From positions 1 to 64,000 of the forward strand of contig NZ_JACHHW010000006.1 in assembly GCF_014202945.1 (NCBI RefSeq): a stretch of DNA of 64,000 bases, written 5' to 3'. The DNA comes from Zhongshania antarctica (GTDB taxonomy: Bacteria; Pseudomonadota; Gammaproteobacteria; Pseudomonadales; Spongiibacteraceae). The translations under genes were made by a program, and so were the position numbers. This document shows, in pieces, positions 24,204 through 33,331 of the stretch (position 1 is the first letter of the stretch; each line of letters starts with the position of its first letter). Under the pieces are notes generated by a model that worked only from the letters and a program-made list of their open reading frames with translations, had not been told where the DNA came from and searched no databases.

Positions 24204-25439
24204 TTATTCTTTTGACAAAATACTGAGTACCAGCGCCGCAGCATCCGTTCCGATATAGCCACCACCATTCTCTGCCAGCGCCACCCTGGCGCCACTGACC
24301 TGACGCGGCCCTGCCTCGCCACGCAATTGCATTACTAACTCAACAATTTGCGCTGCGCCGGTAGCGCCAATAGGGTGACCCTTGCGCATTAAACCGCCAG
24401 ACGTGTTTACCGGCACACGACCACCTAGCGAAGAGGCACCACTGGCCACAAATTCGCCACCTGCACCACTCTCACACAAGCCGAGGTACTCATAGTACTT
24501 AATTTCAGAAATCGCAGAGGCGTCGTGTAGCTCAACACAGCTAATATCTTCCGCGCCCATTCCAGCCTGATCGTACAGTTCAGCTACCGCACTAGAAACC
24601 ATTGGCAACTCGCCCTCAGCTGCATCCCAACCGCTATTTAGGCTCGATGCGTTCACGCGGATACAGCGCTGCTTACCAATTTTGTTGGCGTATTTTTCAC
24701 TAACAACAATGACCGCTGCCGCGCCGTCACCAATTGGAGCGCACATTGGCAAGGTCAAGGGTGAAACAATCTCGCGTGCAGCGAGAACATCATCAACTGT
24801 TATGACGTTTCTAAACTGCGATTTTGGATTAAGGCTGCCATGCATCGAATTCTTCGCTGACACGGCGGCCAATTGTTCCCGCGTTGTGCCGTATTGATGC
24901 ATATGTTCCCGCGCCCAGGTAGCGTAAATATCAATAAAAATAGATCGACTGCTGCCGGCGCCGGACATATCTAGGGATTGCCCAATAGCCTCATTGCGCG
25001 CTTTTAAACGCGCGGTAATCGCGTCGGTTTGCGTGACATCAATTGACCCAGTAAATACCGAGAAGGTTTTGTTCTTATCTTCGTGGTAAAGCTTTTCATA
25101 ACCGCAGACTAGAACCGCGTCATAGACCCCCAAGGTGACCATGGTGCAGGCTTGCTGAAATGCGGTTGCCGATGTCGCGCAGGCATTCTCGACATTGATT
25201 ACCGGTATTTTACTGATGCCCATACTGCGCAAGGCAACCTGGCCGGGCACACAGACTTGGCCTGTTATCACCGCACCGGCCGCATTACCCATATACGCGG
25301 CATTCAACTCTTCTTTAGCGATACCGGCGTCCTTCAGTGCATCCTTTATAGACGCACACGCCAGCTCGTTAAGCGTTTTATCCATAGCGTTGCCAAACGG
25401 CGTCATACCGACGCCGGCAACATAAGCTTTCTGCTTCAC
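24204..25439 (-). CDS. Thiolase-like acetyl-CoA acetyltransferase (SCP-x/lipid-transfer type)
   Basis: A 411-aa thiolase-superfamily protein of the SCP-x-like branch that often cleaves branched or steroid-side-chain 3-ketoacyl-CoAs. Active-site Cys near residue 88 is in NVENACATSATAF. The His motif is in GLMRKGHPIGATGAAQ, and the C-terminal glycine-rich loop in LAENGGGYIGTDAA. SCP-x-type members lack the usual second catalytic Cys of biosynthetic thiolases, and the GGGYIG end seen here is typical of them. Middle gene of the acyl-CoA dehydrogenase-thiolase-ligase operon, with 12-nt gaps on both sides. Confidence 0.9.
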   Translation of the reverse strand: MKQKAYVAGVGMTPFGNAMDKTLNELACASIKDALKDAGIAKEELNAAYMGNAAGAVITGQVCVPGQVALRSMGISKIPVINVENACATSATAFQQACTMVTLGVYDAVLVCGYEKLYHEDKNKTFSVFTGSIDVTQTDAITARLKARNEAIGQSLDMSGAGSSRSIFIDIYATWAREHMHQYGTTREQLAAVSAKNSMHGSLNPKSQFRNVITVDDVLAAREIVSPLTLPMCAPIGDGAAAVIVVSEKYANKIGKQRCIRVNASSLNSGWDAAEGELPMVSSAVAELYDQAGMGAEDISCVELHDASAISEIKYYEYLGLCESGAGGEFVASGASSLGGRVPVNTSGGLMRKGHPIGATGAAQIVELVMQLRGEAGPRQVSGARVALAENGGGYIGTDAAALVLSILSKE

Positions 25440-25451
25440 GAGTTCACCGCC

Positions 25452-26783
25452 TTATGCCAGTTTTTCATTATCGATGAGGTAACTACCACCCTTGATGGCT
25501 AGCATTTCATTACAGCCGTCTTCGATAAGCGATGCGCGTGCATCCCTAAGCATTTTTTCTAGAGGATATTCCTTTGTCAGGCCATTGCCACCAAAGATCT
25601 GCAGTGCATCGCTTGTCACTTCAAAGGAGTGCTGGGTACCCGTGGTTTTTGAAAACATTGCAGCGCACAACGACGGGGTCGCCAATTGCGGATCATTGTT
25701 AAAGTTAAGGCCTCGACGAGTAACTGCGCGCGAAAGCTCAACTTTTCTAAACATGTGAAAAAGCCGGCTACGTACTGATTGGTGTTTGATAATAGGCACG
25801 CCACCCGCAACACGCTCATGCGCATAATCCAACGCCAGATCAGCCGCCGCTTGCGACAGACCAGTAAATGTCGCGCCCATCAACGCATTGGCTTCAGCGT
25901 GAATGCAATACACAGCGCGCTGATAATCTTCGGGGCCAGCAAGTAAATACTTGCGTGGAATACGCACATTATCAAAGAATATTTCACCTTGATTTAAGGC
26001 GCGCTGACCGAGTTTATCTAATGGTTTGCCACGACTAATACCGGGCAGGTTCATCGGAAATACCAGAGCACAGCCTCCGCTTACTGACGGCCCATTTCCC
26101 GAATCGGCGGCGCAATAGATAATACATACTTCAGCAATAATGCCATTGGACACCCACGCAGACTTCTGACCATTTAAAATAATATCGTCGCCGGTTAGAT
26201 CGGCCACTAAGTTTGGCCGACCATAGGAGCTACCGGGGTAAACAATCTGACCACTCGGATCGAGCATATCGCTGCCGTGATCCGGCTCAGTGATCCCCCA
26301 GCAACCCAGCATGGCGTCGGGAAACTCCTCTAATAAGTCTTTGCGTCCGAACTTCGCACACAGCCATTGCGGCAATATGCCCGCGCCAACTGATATCGCT
26401 AAGCCGGCGTCGCCGTAGCCCAACTCTTCGAAAAGAATAGAGAACAACAGAGCCGCTTCTTGAGGCTCCATTTCACCCAATCCTTCCACTGTAACGCCAA
26501 GCTCTAAGTATTTTTTTCGAAACTCCCAGAACGGCGAATCCTTCGCTATAGCTTCTTCTGGCGTCATTCGGTCAAGCTTTATTCCTATCGGTCGAGCCAC
26601 ATTCAACGCGAAGCTTCGCAAGATTTGCTGAAACTCAGCAATGTGTTCGGGCAAGGTTGCCTCAGCACCCGTAACGGTTAACTTACCCTTTGGCGTTGCA
26701 TCCCATTGGTAGATCGGCGCCGCTACGTTTCTATAGTCAGTGGCTGACGAAAGATTAAGTTCTTGGGCTGATTGAGTAGACAT
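25452..26783 (-). CDS. Acyl-CoA dehydrogenase
   Basis: Flavin-dependent acyl-CoA dehydrogenase (443 aa) that introduces an alpha-beta double bond. Seen: the FAD-binding segment CWGITEPDHGSDM, ITGQK-like DIILNGQKSAWVSNGIIAE, the mid-domain FFDNVRIPRKYLL and a C-terminal helical bundle with QIFGGNGLTKEYPLEKMLRDARASLIEDGCNEML. That last segment contains the usual IxxG-G-G and arginine-rich motifs. It is slightly longer than the 380-400 aa typical of the family owing to an N-terminal extension of about 60 residues. First gene of the operon. It is divergent from an AraC regulator gene, with an operator-like motif 101 nt upstream of its start. Confidence 0.92.
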   Translation of the reverse strand: MSTQSAQELNLSSATDYRNVAAPIYQWDATPKGKLTVTGAEATLPEHIAEFQQILRSFALNVARPIGIKLDRMTPEEAIAKDSPFWEFRKKYLELGVTVEGLGEMEPQEAALLFSILFEELGYGDAGLAISVGAGILPQWLCAKFGRKDLLEEFPDAMLGCWGITEPDHGSDMLDPSGQIVYPGSSYGRPNLVADLTGDDIILNGQKSAWVSNGIIAEVCIIYCAADSGNGPSVSGGCALVFPMNLPGISRGKPLDKLGQRALNQGEIFFDNVRIPRKYLLAGPEDYQRAVYCIHAEANALMGATFTGLSQAAADLALDYAHERVAGGVPIIKHQSVRSRLFHMFRKVELSRAVTRRGLNFNNDPQLATPSLCAAMFSKTTGTQHSFEVTSDALQIFGGNGLTKEYPLEKMLRDARASLIEDGCNEMLAIKGGSYLIDNEKLA

Positions 26784-26883
26784 GGTTCACCTCTATTCTT
26801 ATGGTTTTTATCAAAATTCAAAATCAGGTGACCATACTATCGGCGCAAGTTAAGAAGTTAGATGTTTACAGAGGACAATATGA

Positions 26884-26900
26884 TTGTTAATTTACGACAG
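26884..26900. promoter_or_regulatory. AraC-type operator candidate, site 2
   Basis: TTGTTAATTTACGACAG lies in the 147-nt divergent region, 31 nt before the AraC start (26931) and 101 nt before the acyl-CoA dehydrogenase start (26783). This is a standard position for an AraC activator/autoregulator site. It matches the other copies at 22552, 29053, 29080 and 31602. Confidence 0.6.
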
Positions 26901-26930
26901 CCCTAAAAATCATAAGAAGAGATTCCAACC

Positions 26931-28016
26931 ATGGAGCTAAGGTCATCATTAAGCACCCCCCCTGCCAGGCACCTTAGCTACGGGCTCAACCCGTTGATAT
27001 CTTTATTAAAGGAATACAAGCTCGATCCAGCTCCTATGTTAGATATTGCAGGCATCCCTGCGCAGGCACTCGAAGACCCGACTTATGAACTCACACCGCA
27101 CCAAGAATTAAGTTTTACCACAGAGGTAATTAGAGGGATTAATATTCCGGAAATTGGCTTAATCGTTGGGGGGCGCTATCACTTATCCGCATACGGCTTA
27201 TTAGGCCTCGCCGTGATGACCAGCGAAAACCTACTCTCGGGCATGACGGTGCTGTATAAAAACATATTAATGACATGGACTTATATGTTTTGGAATACCA
27301 CGGTTCGCGGCGACCGTGCCTATGTTAGCCTAGAAAAGCTTCGCGACCTCGGCGGCAGCTATCAATATATGATTGACCGCGGCCTCGTTGCATCCCACAT
27401 GATATTCAAAGAAGCCCTAGGGCAAGACTTACCGGTTCTAGAAGTGCATTTAAAGCAATCTAAGCCCTCATATGCAGACGCATACACCGCGTATTTTAAG
27501 TGCCCGGTACACTTTAATTCTTCAGAAAATTACTACGCGTTTGACAGTAAATTGCTATACCAGCCCTTAGCTCAGTCCGAGCCGGAAACCGCCAGAATAT
27601 ACGGTAAGCAATGTGAGAAAATATGCTTACAACTCTCCCGAAACAGCGCTTTTTCCGATATTGTGCGCAACCAAATATTGTCATCGCCACGGGAAATTTT
27701 CACCCTAGAAACTATTGCAGACCGCTTGAACATGACTGCACGCACCGTACAGCGCAAGCTCAGCGCAGAAAGCACTAGCTATAAAGACATACTTGAAGAT
27801 GTGCGCCACAATCTTGCTATAGAATATTTACAAAGCACCACCTTCACGATAGAAGAGATTGCAGTGCGATTAGGTTATTCAGACTCCTCCAGTTTCTGCC
27901 ATGCCTACAAGCGCTGGACGGGCGTTAATCCCAGTGATTTACGTCATCGAGATTCAGCAATGAAGGCCGAACGGAAATCAGACGGCGAGGTGCCCGCCCA
28001 GCGCCGAAAGGCATGA
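26931..28016 (+). CDS. AraC-family regulator, divergent from the acyl-CoA operon
   Basis: A 361-aa Arabinose_bd/HTH_18 regulator. The N-terminal effector domain (about 15-210) contains LSAYGLLGLAVMTSENLLSGM. The C-terminal double HTH (about 240-340) contains LETIADRLNMTARTVQRKLSAE and IEEIAVRLGYSDSSSFCHAYKRWTG. Being divergent from the acyl-CoA dehydrogenase operon, it is the prime candidate for its activator. The last 73 nt overlap, on the opposite strand, with the end of another AraC gene. A charged tail (KAERKSDGEVPAQRRKA) extends beyond the usual C-terminus and is encoded wholly inside the overlap, suggesting the ancestral stop was lost. Confidence 0.9.
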   Translation: MELRSSLSTPPARHLSYGLNPLISLLKEYKLDPAPMLDIAGIPAQALEDPTYELTPHQELSFTTEVIRGINIPEIGLIVGGRYHLSAYGLLGLAVMTSENLLSGMTVLYKNILMTWTYMFWNTTVRGDRAYVSLEKLRDLGGSYQYMIDRGLVASHMIFKEALGQDLPVLEVHLKQSKPSYADAYTAYFKCPVHFNSSENYYAFDSKLLYQPLAQSEPETARIYGKQCEKICLQLSRNSAFSDIVRNQILSSPREIFTLETIADRLNMTARTVQRKLSAESTSYKDILEDVRHNLAIEYLQSTTFTIEEIAVRLGYSDSSSFCHAYKRWTGVNPSDLRHRDSAMKAERKSDGEVPAQRRKA

Positions 28017-28960
28017 GAGAAATGCGCGGGGTCACTATAGCCCAGCAATATCGACATTTGCTCGACACTGATGTTGGTCGTATACAAATACTCTCGGGAC
28101 AACTCAAAGCGCAAGTCATCTAGTATTTTCTGGTAACCAACTCCGTGAGCCGAGAGCTTACGTCGCAATGTTCTCCCAGACATATTAAATTTACTGGATA
28201 TCTCCTCAATATTCGGAAAATAGCCCGGGCGCAAAAGTATTAGCTCGCGCACCTCATCAACAATATTATACTCTTCCGTCAACCGCGCCTTTAGGCGCTC
28301 GCACCGTTCAATACAGAGACTCGCAGTGTCGCTATCGCACTGCAGAACGGGAATATCCAGCAATTCGGCCGGAAATATCAAGGCATTGTCGTCGGCATTA
28401 AAACTCACTGGGCATTGAAAATATTTCTCATATTCAAACACTGGTGCCGAGGCGGCGCTACGTAAAGTCGCTGAATGCAGACGAAAATCGTCACCCATAA
28501 GGCCACGAAGAATCATGAGTGTGGCAATCATTTCACGCTCGTTGAGCATTGCGATATCGTCACTACCGTAGTCATTTGAAGTCATGTTCATGACTACATG
28601 ACTCCCACAAAAGGCGAGACTGTGCTCGAAAAATGCAAAACTTAATTCCACATATTCGTAAGCCAGTTTCAGCGCATCACGAACCGTAGCCGCACTCATC
28701 AATGCATAACCATAGATTCCAAATAAACTCAGCGGGTAGCACGCACCCACCTTGAGACCTATGGCAGGGTTCGCCGTCGCCTTGCGGAGATTTCTTAGAA
28801 ACATTAGCTCCTGACTCAAACTGACATGCTGCTCTGGCTTATTTAGAATCGACAAAGACAGCCCCGTACCCGTTAAAGCCTGGCCAACTGAAATGCCCTC
28901 TTCCCGCAATTTGTTGAGCGGAGCGAGAATTGTTTTTGCGGAATGGTATTTTGGCTTCAT
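27944..28960 (-). CDS. AraC-family regulator, convergent with its neighbour
   Basis: An approximately 338-aa regulator of the same Arabinose_bd/HTH_18 type. The N-terminal ligand domain contains PLSLFGIYGYALMSAATVRDALKLAYEYVE. The C-terminal HTHs contain IEEISSKFNMSGRTLRRKLSAHG and VEQMSILLGYSDPAHFSHAFRRWAGTSPSDF. I prefer the ATG at 28960 (MKPKYHS), where homologous domains begin; an in-frame start at 29029 adds 23 basic residues. It shares architecture, but only moderate identity, with the convergent AraC gene, so the pair are probably old paralogues. It is divergent from the saccharopine-dehydrogenase-like gene, its likely target. Confidence 0.88.
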   Translation of the reverse strand: MKPKYHSAKTILAPLNKLREEGISVGQALTGTGLSLSILNKPEQHVSLSQELMFLRNLRKATANPAIGLKVGACYPLSLFGIYGYALMSAATVRDALKLAYEYVELSFAFFEHSLAFCGSHVVMNMTSNDYGSDDIAMLNEREMIATLMILRGLMGDDFRLHSATLRSAASAPVFEYEKYFQCPVSFNADDNALIFPAELLDIPVLQCDSDTASLCIERCERLKARLTEEYNIVDEVRELILLRPGYFPNIEEISSKFNMSGRTLRRKLSAHGVGYQKILDDLRFELSREYLYTTNISVEQMSILLGYSDPAHFSHAFRRWAGTSPSDFRSAFIAESR

Positions 28961-29052
28961 ATCAAACTCTTTTCTTTTTAAGCTAGCACTGATGTCCGTT
29001 TTTCGCAAGACCTTGTCCGCATTTCGCATTCTTAGATTCTGCCGTATTCGTT

Positions 29053-29096
29053 ACCTTAAATTACGACTAACGGCTATTGCTGTCGGTTTACGAAAT
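29053..29096. promoter_or_regulatory. Two degenerate AraC-type operator candidates in tandem (site 3)
   Basis: ACCTTAAATTACGACTA (29053-29069) and CTGTCGGTTTACGAAAT (29080-29096) match CTGTTAATTTACGACAG at about 11 and 12 of 17 positions, with both retaining TTACGA. They are 27 nt apart start to start. They lie in the divergent region between the AraC gene (minus) and the saccharopine-dehydrogenase-like gene (plus). Confidence 0.4.
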
Positions 29097-29127
29097 TTGT
29101 CCACAAATAAAATAATGGAGAATAATC

Positions 29128-30243
29128 ATGTCTGATTCACCACGCGTACTCATATACGGCGGCAGTGGCTACACTGGAAAACTAATCGCTGAATGCATGG
29201 CCTTACGAAATATGCCCTTCTATTTTGTGGGTAGAAGCAAAGAAAAACTGGAAGCGGCTTTGGCCATCGTGGAGGAGCGACTAGGGCGCAAAGCACCCGC
29301 AACAATTGTTCAGGCCGCTAATACTCGCGAAGAACTGTTACCGCTATTCAATAAAGTCGAGGTGGTCATCAATGTTGCAGGGCCCTTTATGCAACTCGCC
29401 TGGCCGGTAGTAGAAACCTGCCTAGAGACAAACTGTCACTACCTAGACACAACCGGTGAACAAGACTTCGTTATTGCCGTTCGCGACCAATACGGCAAAG
29501 CCTTTGCTGAGAAAAACTTATTACTTAGCCCAGCAAATAGCTATATGTGGTGTGCCGGGGCATTGGCCGCCGAAGTTGTATTGGAAACTGAGGGCGTCGA
29601 CAGCCTCGACCTAACCTACCAAATTAATGACGCTCTGCCCTCTCAGGCTTCAACCAAGTCATTTCTTCGCATGGTGAACAACCCTCAATATTTATTGAAA
29701 AACAACGAAATGATTACTTGGCAGGGCGATCGTCATTTCACGATCAATGTCCCTCACATGTCGCAACCCGCACTGGCCTTACCGTGGAGCGGCGGCTGTG
29801 AGCCGGTTTGGTACGAACATGATGACCGTGTGATGAACTGCAAGGTGTTAACTGCCTTCGGAGACGAAATCATTGAAAACGTCGTCGCCCTCATTCATCG
29901 CTTCAACAAAGAATCGGTAGGCATGAATCAGGAGCAGAAGGAAATACTAACAAATCAATTTGGCGATGAAATGACGCCGGCTGAGCCACCCAAAGACAGC
30001 CCGGACATTCACCGCACCGTTATTACTTGTATCGGCCAAGGCCGTCAGGTGACAACGGTATTCCCGCTGTCATTAAACGCGCCATACACCTTTACTGGCG
30101 AAATATGTACAGAGGCGACCGAGCGCTTACTTAATGGTGAGATCAAAGCAGTTGGCTTCCAATCCGCTGCCGGGGCATTTGGTCACCGGGAACTTATTGA
30201 GAAATTCCATAAGCTTGGATATATGAACAATCCTTGGCTTTAA
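29128..30243 (+). CDS. Saccharopine dehydrogenase-like NAD(P)-binding oxidoreductase
   Basis: A 371-aa protein with an N-terminal Rossmann fold (VLIYGGSGYTGKLIAECMA, residues about 7-25) and the sequence pattern of saccharopine-dehydrogenase-like or trans-acting-enoyl-reductase-like proteins: VVINVAGPFMQLAWPVVETCLETNCHYLDTTGEQ around 82-115. It is not a lysine biosynthesis enzyme in this context. Actinobacterial homologues reduce acyl chains in complex lipids, and gammaproteobacterial ones sit in fatty-acid or steroid catabolism loci. The GGAGAATAATC ribosome binding site precedes the ATG. Operator-like sites upstream suggest AraC control. Confidence 0.85.
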   Translation: MSDSPRVLIYGGSGYTGKLIAECMALRNMPFYFVGRSKEKLEAALAIVEERLGRKAPATIVQAANTREELLPLFNKVEVVINVAGPFMQLAWPVVETCLETNCHYLDTTGEQDFVIAVRDQYGKAFAEKNLLLSPANSYMWCAGALAAEVVLETEGVDSLDLTYQINDALPSQASTKSFLRMVNNPQYLLKNNEMITWQGDRHFTINVPHMSQPALALPWSGGCEPVWYEHDDRVMNCKVLTAFGDEIIENVVALIHRFNKESVGMNQEQKEILTNQFGDEMTPAEPPKDSPDIHRTVITCIGQGRQVTTVFPLSLNAPYTFTGEICTEATERLLNGEIKAVGFQSAAGAFGHRELIEKFHKLGYMNNPWL

Positions 30244-30352
30244 AAATACGTAAATCAGTTTAAATAAACAGCTAGCTTGGTTTGAGGGCCAAGCTAGCGT
30301 AAATACAATTATCGTCGGCGCCACTAACTCGCGACACCCCATCCATGAATGA

Positions 30353-30736
30353 CTATTCCAGAGAACGCCATACCACCGCAAAGAACATAGCGAAGATCAG
30401 ATCGGCGATAACCAGCACGCCAAATCCGACAGGCGCGTCAAATAGCATAATATCGATCCATGCAATTGAGAAAACGACTAATTTTCCGATGCAGCCCATC
30501 CATACAATATCTTTGTGAAGCGATGGATCCCTTGATATAACCCAATAACCTATACCAAACACCAATACCAGACCGGCAAATTGATGCAACCACGGCAAGA
30601 CCTCAGCACTTAGCGAGTCACTCATCATTAAAATATTGAATAACAGCTGCGGCGCAAATAGCAGAGCAAATGCAGCAGAGAAATTAAACAGCGCGGAGAA
30701 TTGGAAAAATCTCCGCCACGCACTACTATTTTTCAT
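30353..30736 (-). CDS. Small four-helix membrane protein
   Basis: A 127-aa inner membrane protein with four predicted transmembrane segments (about 12-35, 45-65, 75-97, 102-122) and few charged loops. Its start overlaps the end of the methyltransferase gene by 11 nt, so the two are translationally coupled. The pattern of an FxFSAxFNFSAAFALLFAPQLL opening helix and a GxxGxxGYWVISRDP loop resembles small uncharacterised membrane proteins of proteobacteria. Family not recognised with confidence. Confidence 0.75.
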   Translation of the reverse strand: MKNSSAWRRFFQFSALFNFSAAFALLFAPQLLFNILMMSDSLSAEVLPWLHQFAGLVLVFGIGYWVISRDPSLHKDIVWMGCIGKLVVFSIAWIDIMLFDAPVGFGVLVIADLIFAMFFAVVWRSLE

Positions 30737-31517
30737 GTAATTGAGCTCCCGCTATTTTTTTATGATTTTTATTAACCCGATCCATTATTGCTCGGCCATT
30801 AAAAAGTGCCCAAGGAATAACCAGCCCCGACTGCGCCTTATACTCTGCCCACCCGGGATGACGAGAAATGGCATTATCTTTACCTTTCATTCGCGCAAGA
30901 AAGTAAATCGCCATATACCCATAAATTACCCAGGCAATCCAGTGGCTCGCTAGCAGAGCATATGCAGCATACAACATAAGCTCACCGAGATAATTTGGAT
31001 TTCGAGTATAGCGGTACATTCCCTCGCGAATGAGTCCAGGCTGACTCCGATACTTCAGTATCCAGTGACGCTGGCCATCACCCGCAATCATGGTAACCAC
31101 CCCAAGGGTGTGGATAGCTATCGCGGTAAACAATATAAAACCAGACGGTTCAAGGCCCCTTGCAATGAACAGCCACGGCATCAACCAGTACCACGCGATC
31201 AGCAATATGTACAGATTTATAAAGCCGAGAAGGCTGAGCTTATTTTCTAATTGGTGATCCCGAAAACCCAAATCCTTGATTAGCCAGCAATAGCCATAAA
31301 TGCCGTGTAGACCAAGAAAAACCCAGGCGCCTACGCTAAAATTTGCGTAATAGCTCATCATGGCGTAAATAATAAAAAGCGTAAAAATTTTGTGCAAGTT
31401 CACCGCCCACGCCACTTTCATAAAGGGGCGTCCTGGCGCATTAAAAATACTGATATCGGCAAACGCTAGAAAAAACCTTGCCCAAAACGGTATAGGCTCC
31501 CGTGTCACAGTTGTCAT
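30726..31517 (-). CDS. Integral membrane methyltransferase of the ICMT/PEMT type
   Basis: A 263-aa multi-pass membrane protein (about six to seven helices). The C-terminal half contains the ICMT/PEMT-type SAM-binding segment YRYTRNPNYLGELMLYAAYALL followed by ARMKGKDNAISRHPGWAEYKAQ. This pattern is shared by isoprenylcysteine carboxyl methyltransferase, phospholipid methyltransferases and DUF1295 proteins; some DUF1295 relatives instead reduce steroid or enoyl double bonds. The enzyme could therefore be a methyltransferase or a reductase. Head of a two-gene unit with the four-helix protein. A copy of the AraC-type motif lies 85 nt upstream of the start. Confidence 0.8.
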   Translation of the reverse strand: MTTVTREPIPFWARFFLAFADISIFNAPGRPFMKVAWAVNLHKIFTLFIIYAMMSYYANFSVGAWVFLGLHGIYGYCWLIKDLGFRDHQLENKLSLLGFINLYILLIAWYWLMPWLFIARGLEPSGFILFTAIAIHTLGVVTMIAGDGQRHWILKYRSQPGLIREGMYRYTRNPNYLGELMLYAAYALLASHWIAWVIYGYMAIYFLARMKGKDNAISRHPGWAEYKAQSGLVIPWALFNGRAIMDRVNKNHKKIAGAQLHEK

Positions 31518-31601
31518 ACTGACCTCATCTTATGGTTTTATTAGATACCCATACGCTACGCTGACCCGCAATAATTAAAATAGCAGCGCACGACGACTTC
31601 A

Positions 31602-31618
31602 CTGTTAATTCACGACAA
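31602..31618. promoter_or_regulatory. AraC-type operator candidate, site 4
   Basis: CTGTTAATTCACGACAA matches the sites at 22552 and 26884 at 14 of 17 positions each. It lies 85 nt upstream of the membrane methyltransferase start (31517, minus), a position like that of site 2 relative to the acyl-CoA dehydrogenase gene. Confidence 0.55.
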
Positions 31619-31954
31619 GCAATATATTAGGCTGCAGCCGGACCCATGCAGTGCTAGGAATAGCGCTTATCTGCCCGCGAGTTGACGCCGTGATTGAGTG
31701 GCCATGACTACATAATCGTTCAACACGGCTTGTAATTATTGAGGTATCGCGCAGTCTTCCAGAATACCACTAGCAGTAGTTTCGACAAATTAGCGGAAAT
31801 GATTACCCATCAAATAAGTATGCGGTTATGATCCCCTCATAGACCTACACCATATTTCCGCTGTCACATTTCTTTCATATAAACCCGCTACTCTCGGCGC
31901 AGTGAATTTGAATTGCCGACCGATGTTAATCGGCCATGATCTTGATAGGAGAAT
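31619..31954. other. Intergenic region before the phosphodiesterase-family gene
   Basis: No coding frame is convincing. A short hairpin (CCGAT-GTTA-ATCGG, 31920-31933) lies 13 nt upstream of the AGGAGA ribosome binding site of the next gene. Nothing else was recognised. Confidence 0.4.
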
Positions 31955-32806
31955 ATGACTAAAAAGGTAATACTAGTCGTGCTTGACGGCCTAGCCTATA
32001 ACGCGGCCGAGCAATGTATGGGTTATCTCCAGGGTTTAAAGGCACAGGGCGCAACTACATTATATAAACTCCAGTGCGAACTGCCGTCTAAGTCGCGGCC
32101 GCTGTATGAAACAATTCTAACTGGCGTGCCCCCGGTACTTAGCGGCATTGTGCATAATGACGTCACCCGCAATTCTAACCAACAAAGCGTCTTCAGCTTA
32201 GCGCGCGAGTCAGGCCTCAGCACCGCTGCGGCGGCATTCCACTGGTTTAGCGAACTGTACAACCATAGCCCCTATGAACCTATACGAGACCGCCATACCG
32301 ACGATTTGGCATTATTGATTCAGCACGGCTGTTTTTATCACGGCGATCATTATCCAGACAACTATGTTTACCTTGATGCAGAATCCATAAGAATTCGGCA
32401 CGATCCGGACTTTTTACTGATACACCCGATGAATATCGACAATGCCGGTCATAGCGCGGGCGCTGACAGCGCCCATTACCGCAATACAGTGCGCATTTCA
32501 GACGGCGAGATATCTAAATACCTCCCGACATGGATCGCCGAAGGCTATCAAATATTGATCACCTCTGACCACGGCATGAACGGTGACAAGAGTCACGGCG
32601 GCATTCTCCCGGAGGAGCGTGACATCCCTTTATTTGTGATCGGCGATGGCTTCTCCCACCAGCCGGACGCGGCGCCTAAGCAAACCGAACTCTGTGGGTC
32701 TATTTGTGAATTACTCGGCATTGCCAATCATAACAAACCCGTGGCTAACAAGACCTTGCGTAATACACACGCAATTGAAAAGCCATATATCACCGCAGCG
32801 ATTTAA
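31955..32806 (+). CDS. Alkaline phosphatase superfamily protein (phosphodiesterase/nucleotide pyrophosphatase type)
   Basis: A 283-aa cytoplasmic metalloenzyme of the alkaline phosphatase superfamily, type I phosphodiesterase/NPP branch. Metal-binding residues are visible: the N-terminal Asp in VLVVLDGLAYN-like LVVLDGL (residues 7-13), a Thr nucleophile candidate in YETILTGVPP, and the metal ligands D-x-x-x-H in NIDNAGHSAG and SDHGM near residue 207. C-terminal HGG after SDHGMNGDKSHGG is characteristic. It is shorter than secreted NPPs and lacks a signal peptide. An AGGAG ribosome binding site precedes the ATG. It appears monocistronic, and the substrate is unknown. Confidence 0.85.
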   Translation: MTKKVILVVLDGLAYNAAEQCMGYLQGLKAQGATTLYKLQCELPSKSRPLYETILTGVPPVLSGIVHNDVTRNSNQQSVFSLARESGLSTAAAAFHWFSELYNHSPYEPIRDRHTDDLALLIQHGCFYHGDHYPDNYVYLDAESIRIRHDPDFLLIHPMNIDNAGHSAGADSAHYRNTVRISDGEISKYLPTWIAEGYQILITSDHGMNGDKSHGGILPEERDIPLFVIGDGFSHQPDAAPKQTELCGSICELLGIANHNKPVANKTLRNTHAIEKPYITAAI

Positions 32807-33331
32807 CACTTTACTGACTTGAATCTACGCGCCCTTAAGCAGAACCGCTGTCGCGCACATACTGAAATATTTGCGCTACAAAACCATGACATTTAAGGCG
32901 CACCGGCAACATCCACGAGCCAAGTTCTAGGTCTTTTATCGGTACCTTGGCCTTGCGTTATCACTGCTTGGCTAAAACCTGACCGAGCTACTATGAATGG
33001 CCATGAACACATTCAAGACTCTAAGTTTGAATGCACTGATCAATTATTTTTCTCACGACACTTCTTTACGCCGCAATACTCCGCTTAACACACCTCATAA
33101 TCTGCCACATCGCTCTAGCTTTTCTTCAGTACTTAACACGCGCGGCTGAATCACGCGCGGCTTTCCTGACCGACTAGTGTCACGCAATAAACTCGCGTTA
33201 ACAGCGCCACGTCGCTGATCGTTTAAATTACAGCCTACCGCCAGTAAATCACCACAACAGTTACAATAATAAAGCTCAACTTACCAATGCTGACAACTGC
33301 AAGAACCTTTATAAAGCATGACGGTTGACGC
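32807..33331. other. 525-nt region without a recognisable gene
   Basis: No supported coding frame. It contains a 7-bp inverted pair CATTCAA/TTGAATG around 33008-33031 and a direct repeat of CACGCGCGGCT around 33140-33165. It separates the phosphodiesterase-family gene from the convergent hydrolase gene. Confidence 0.4.
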
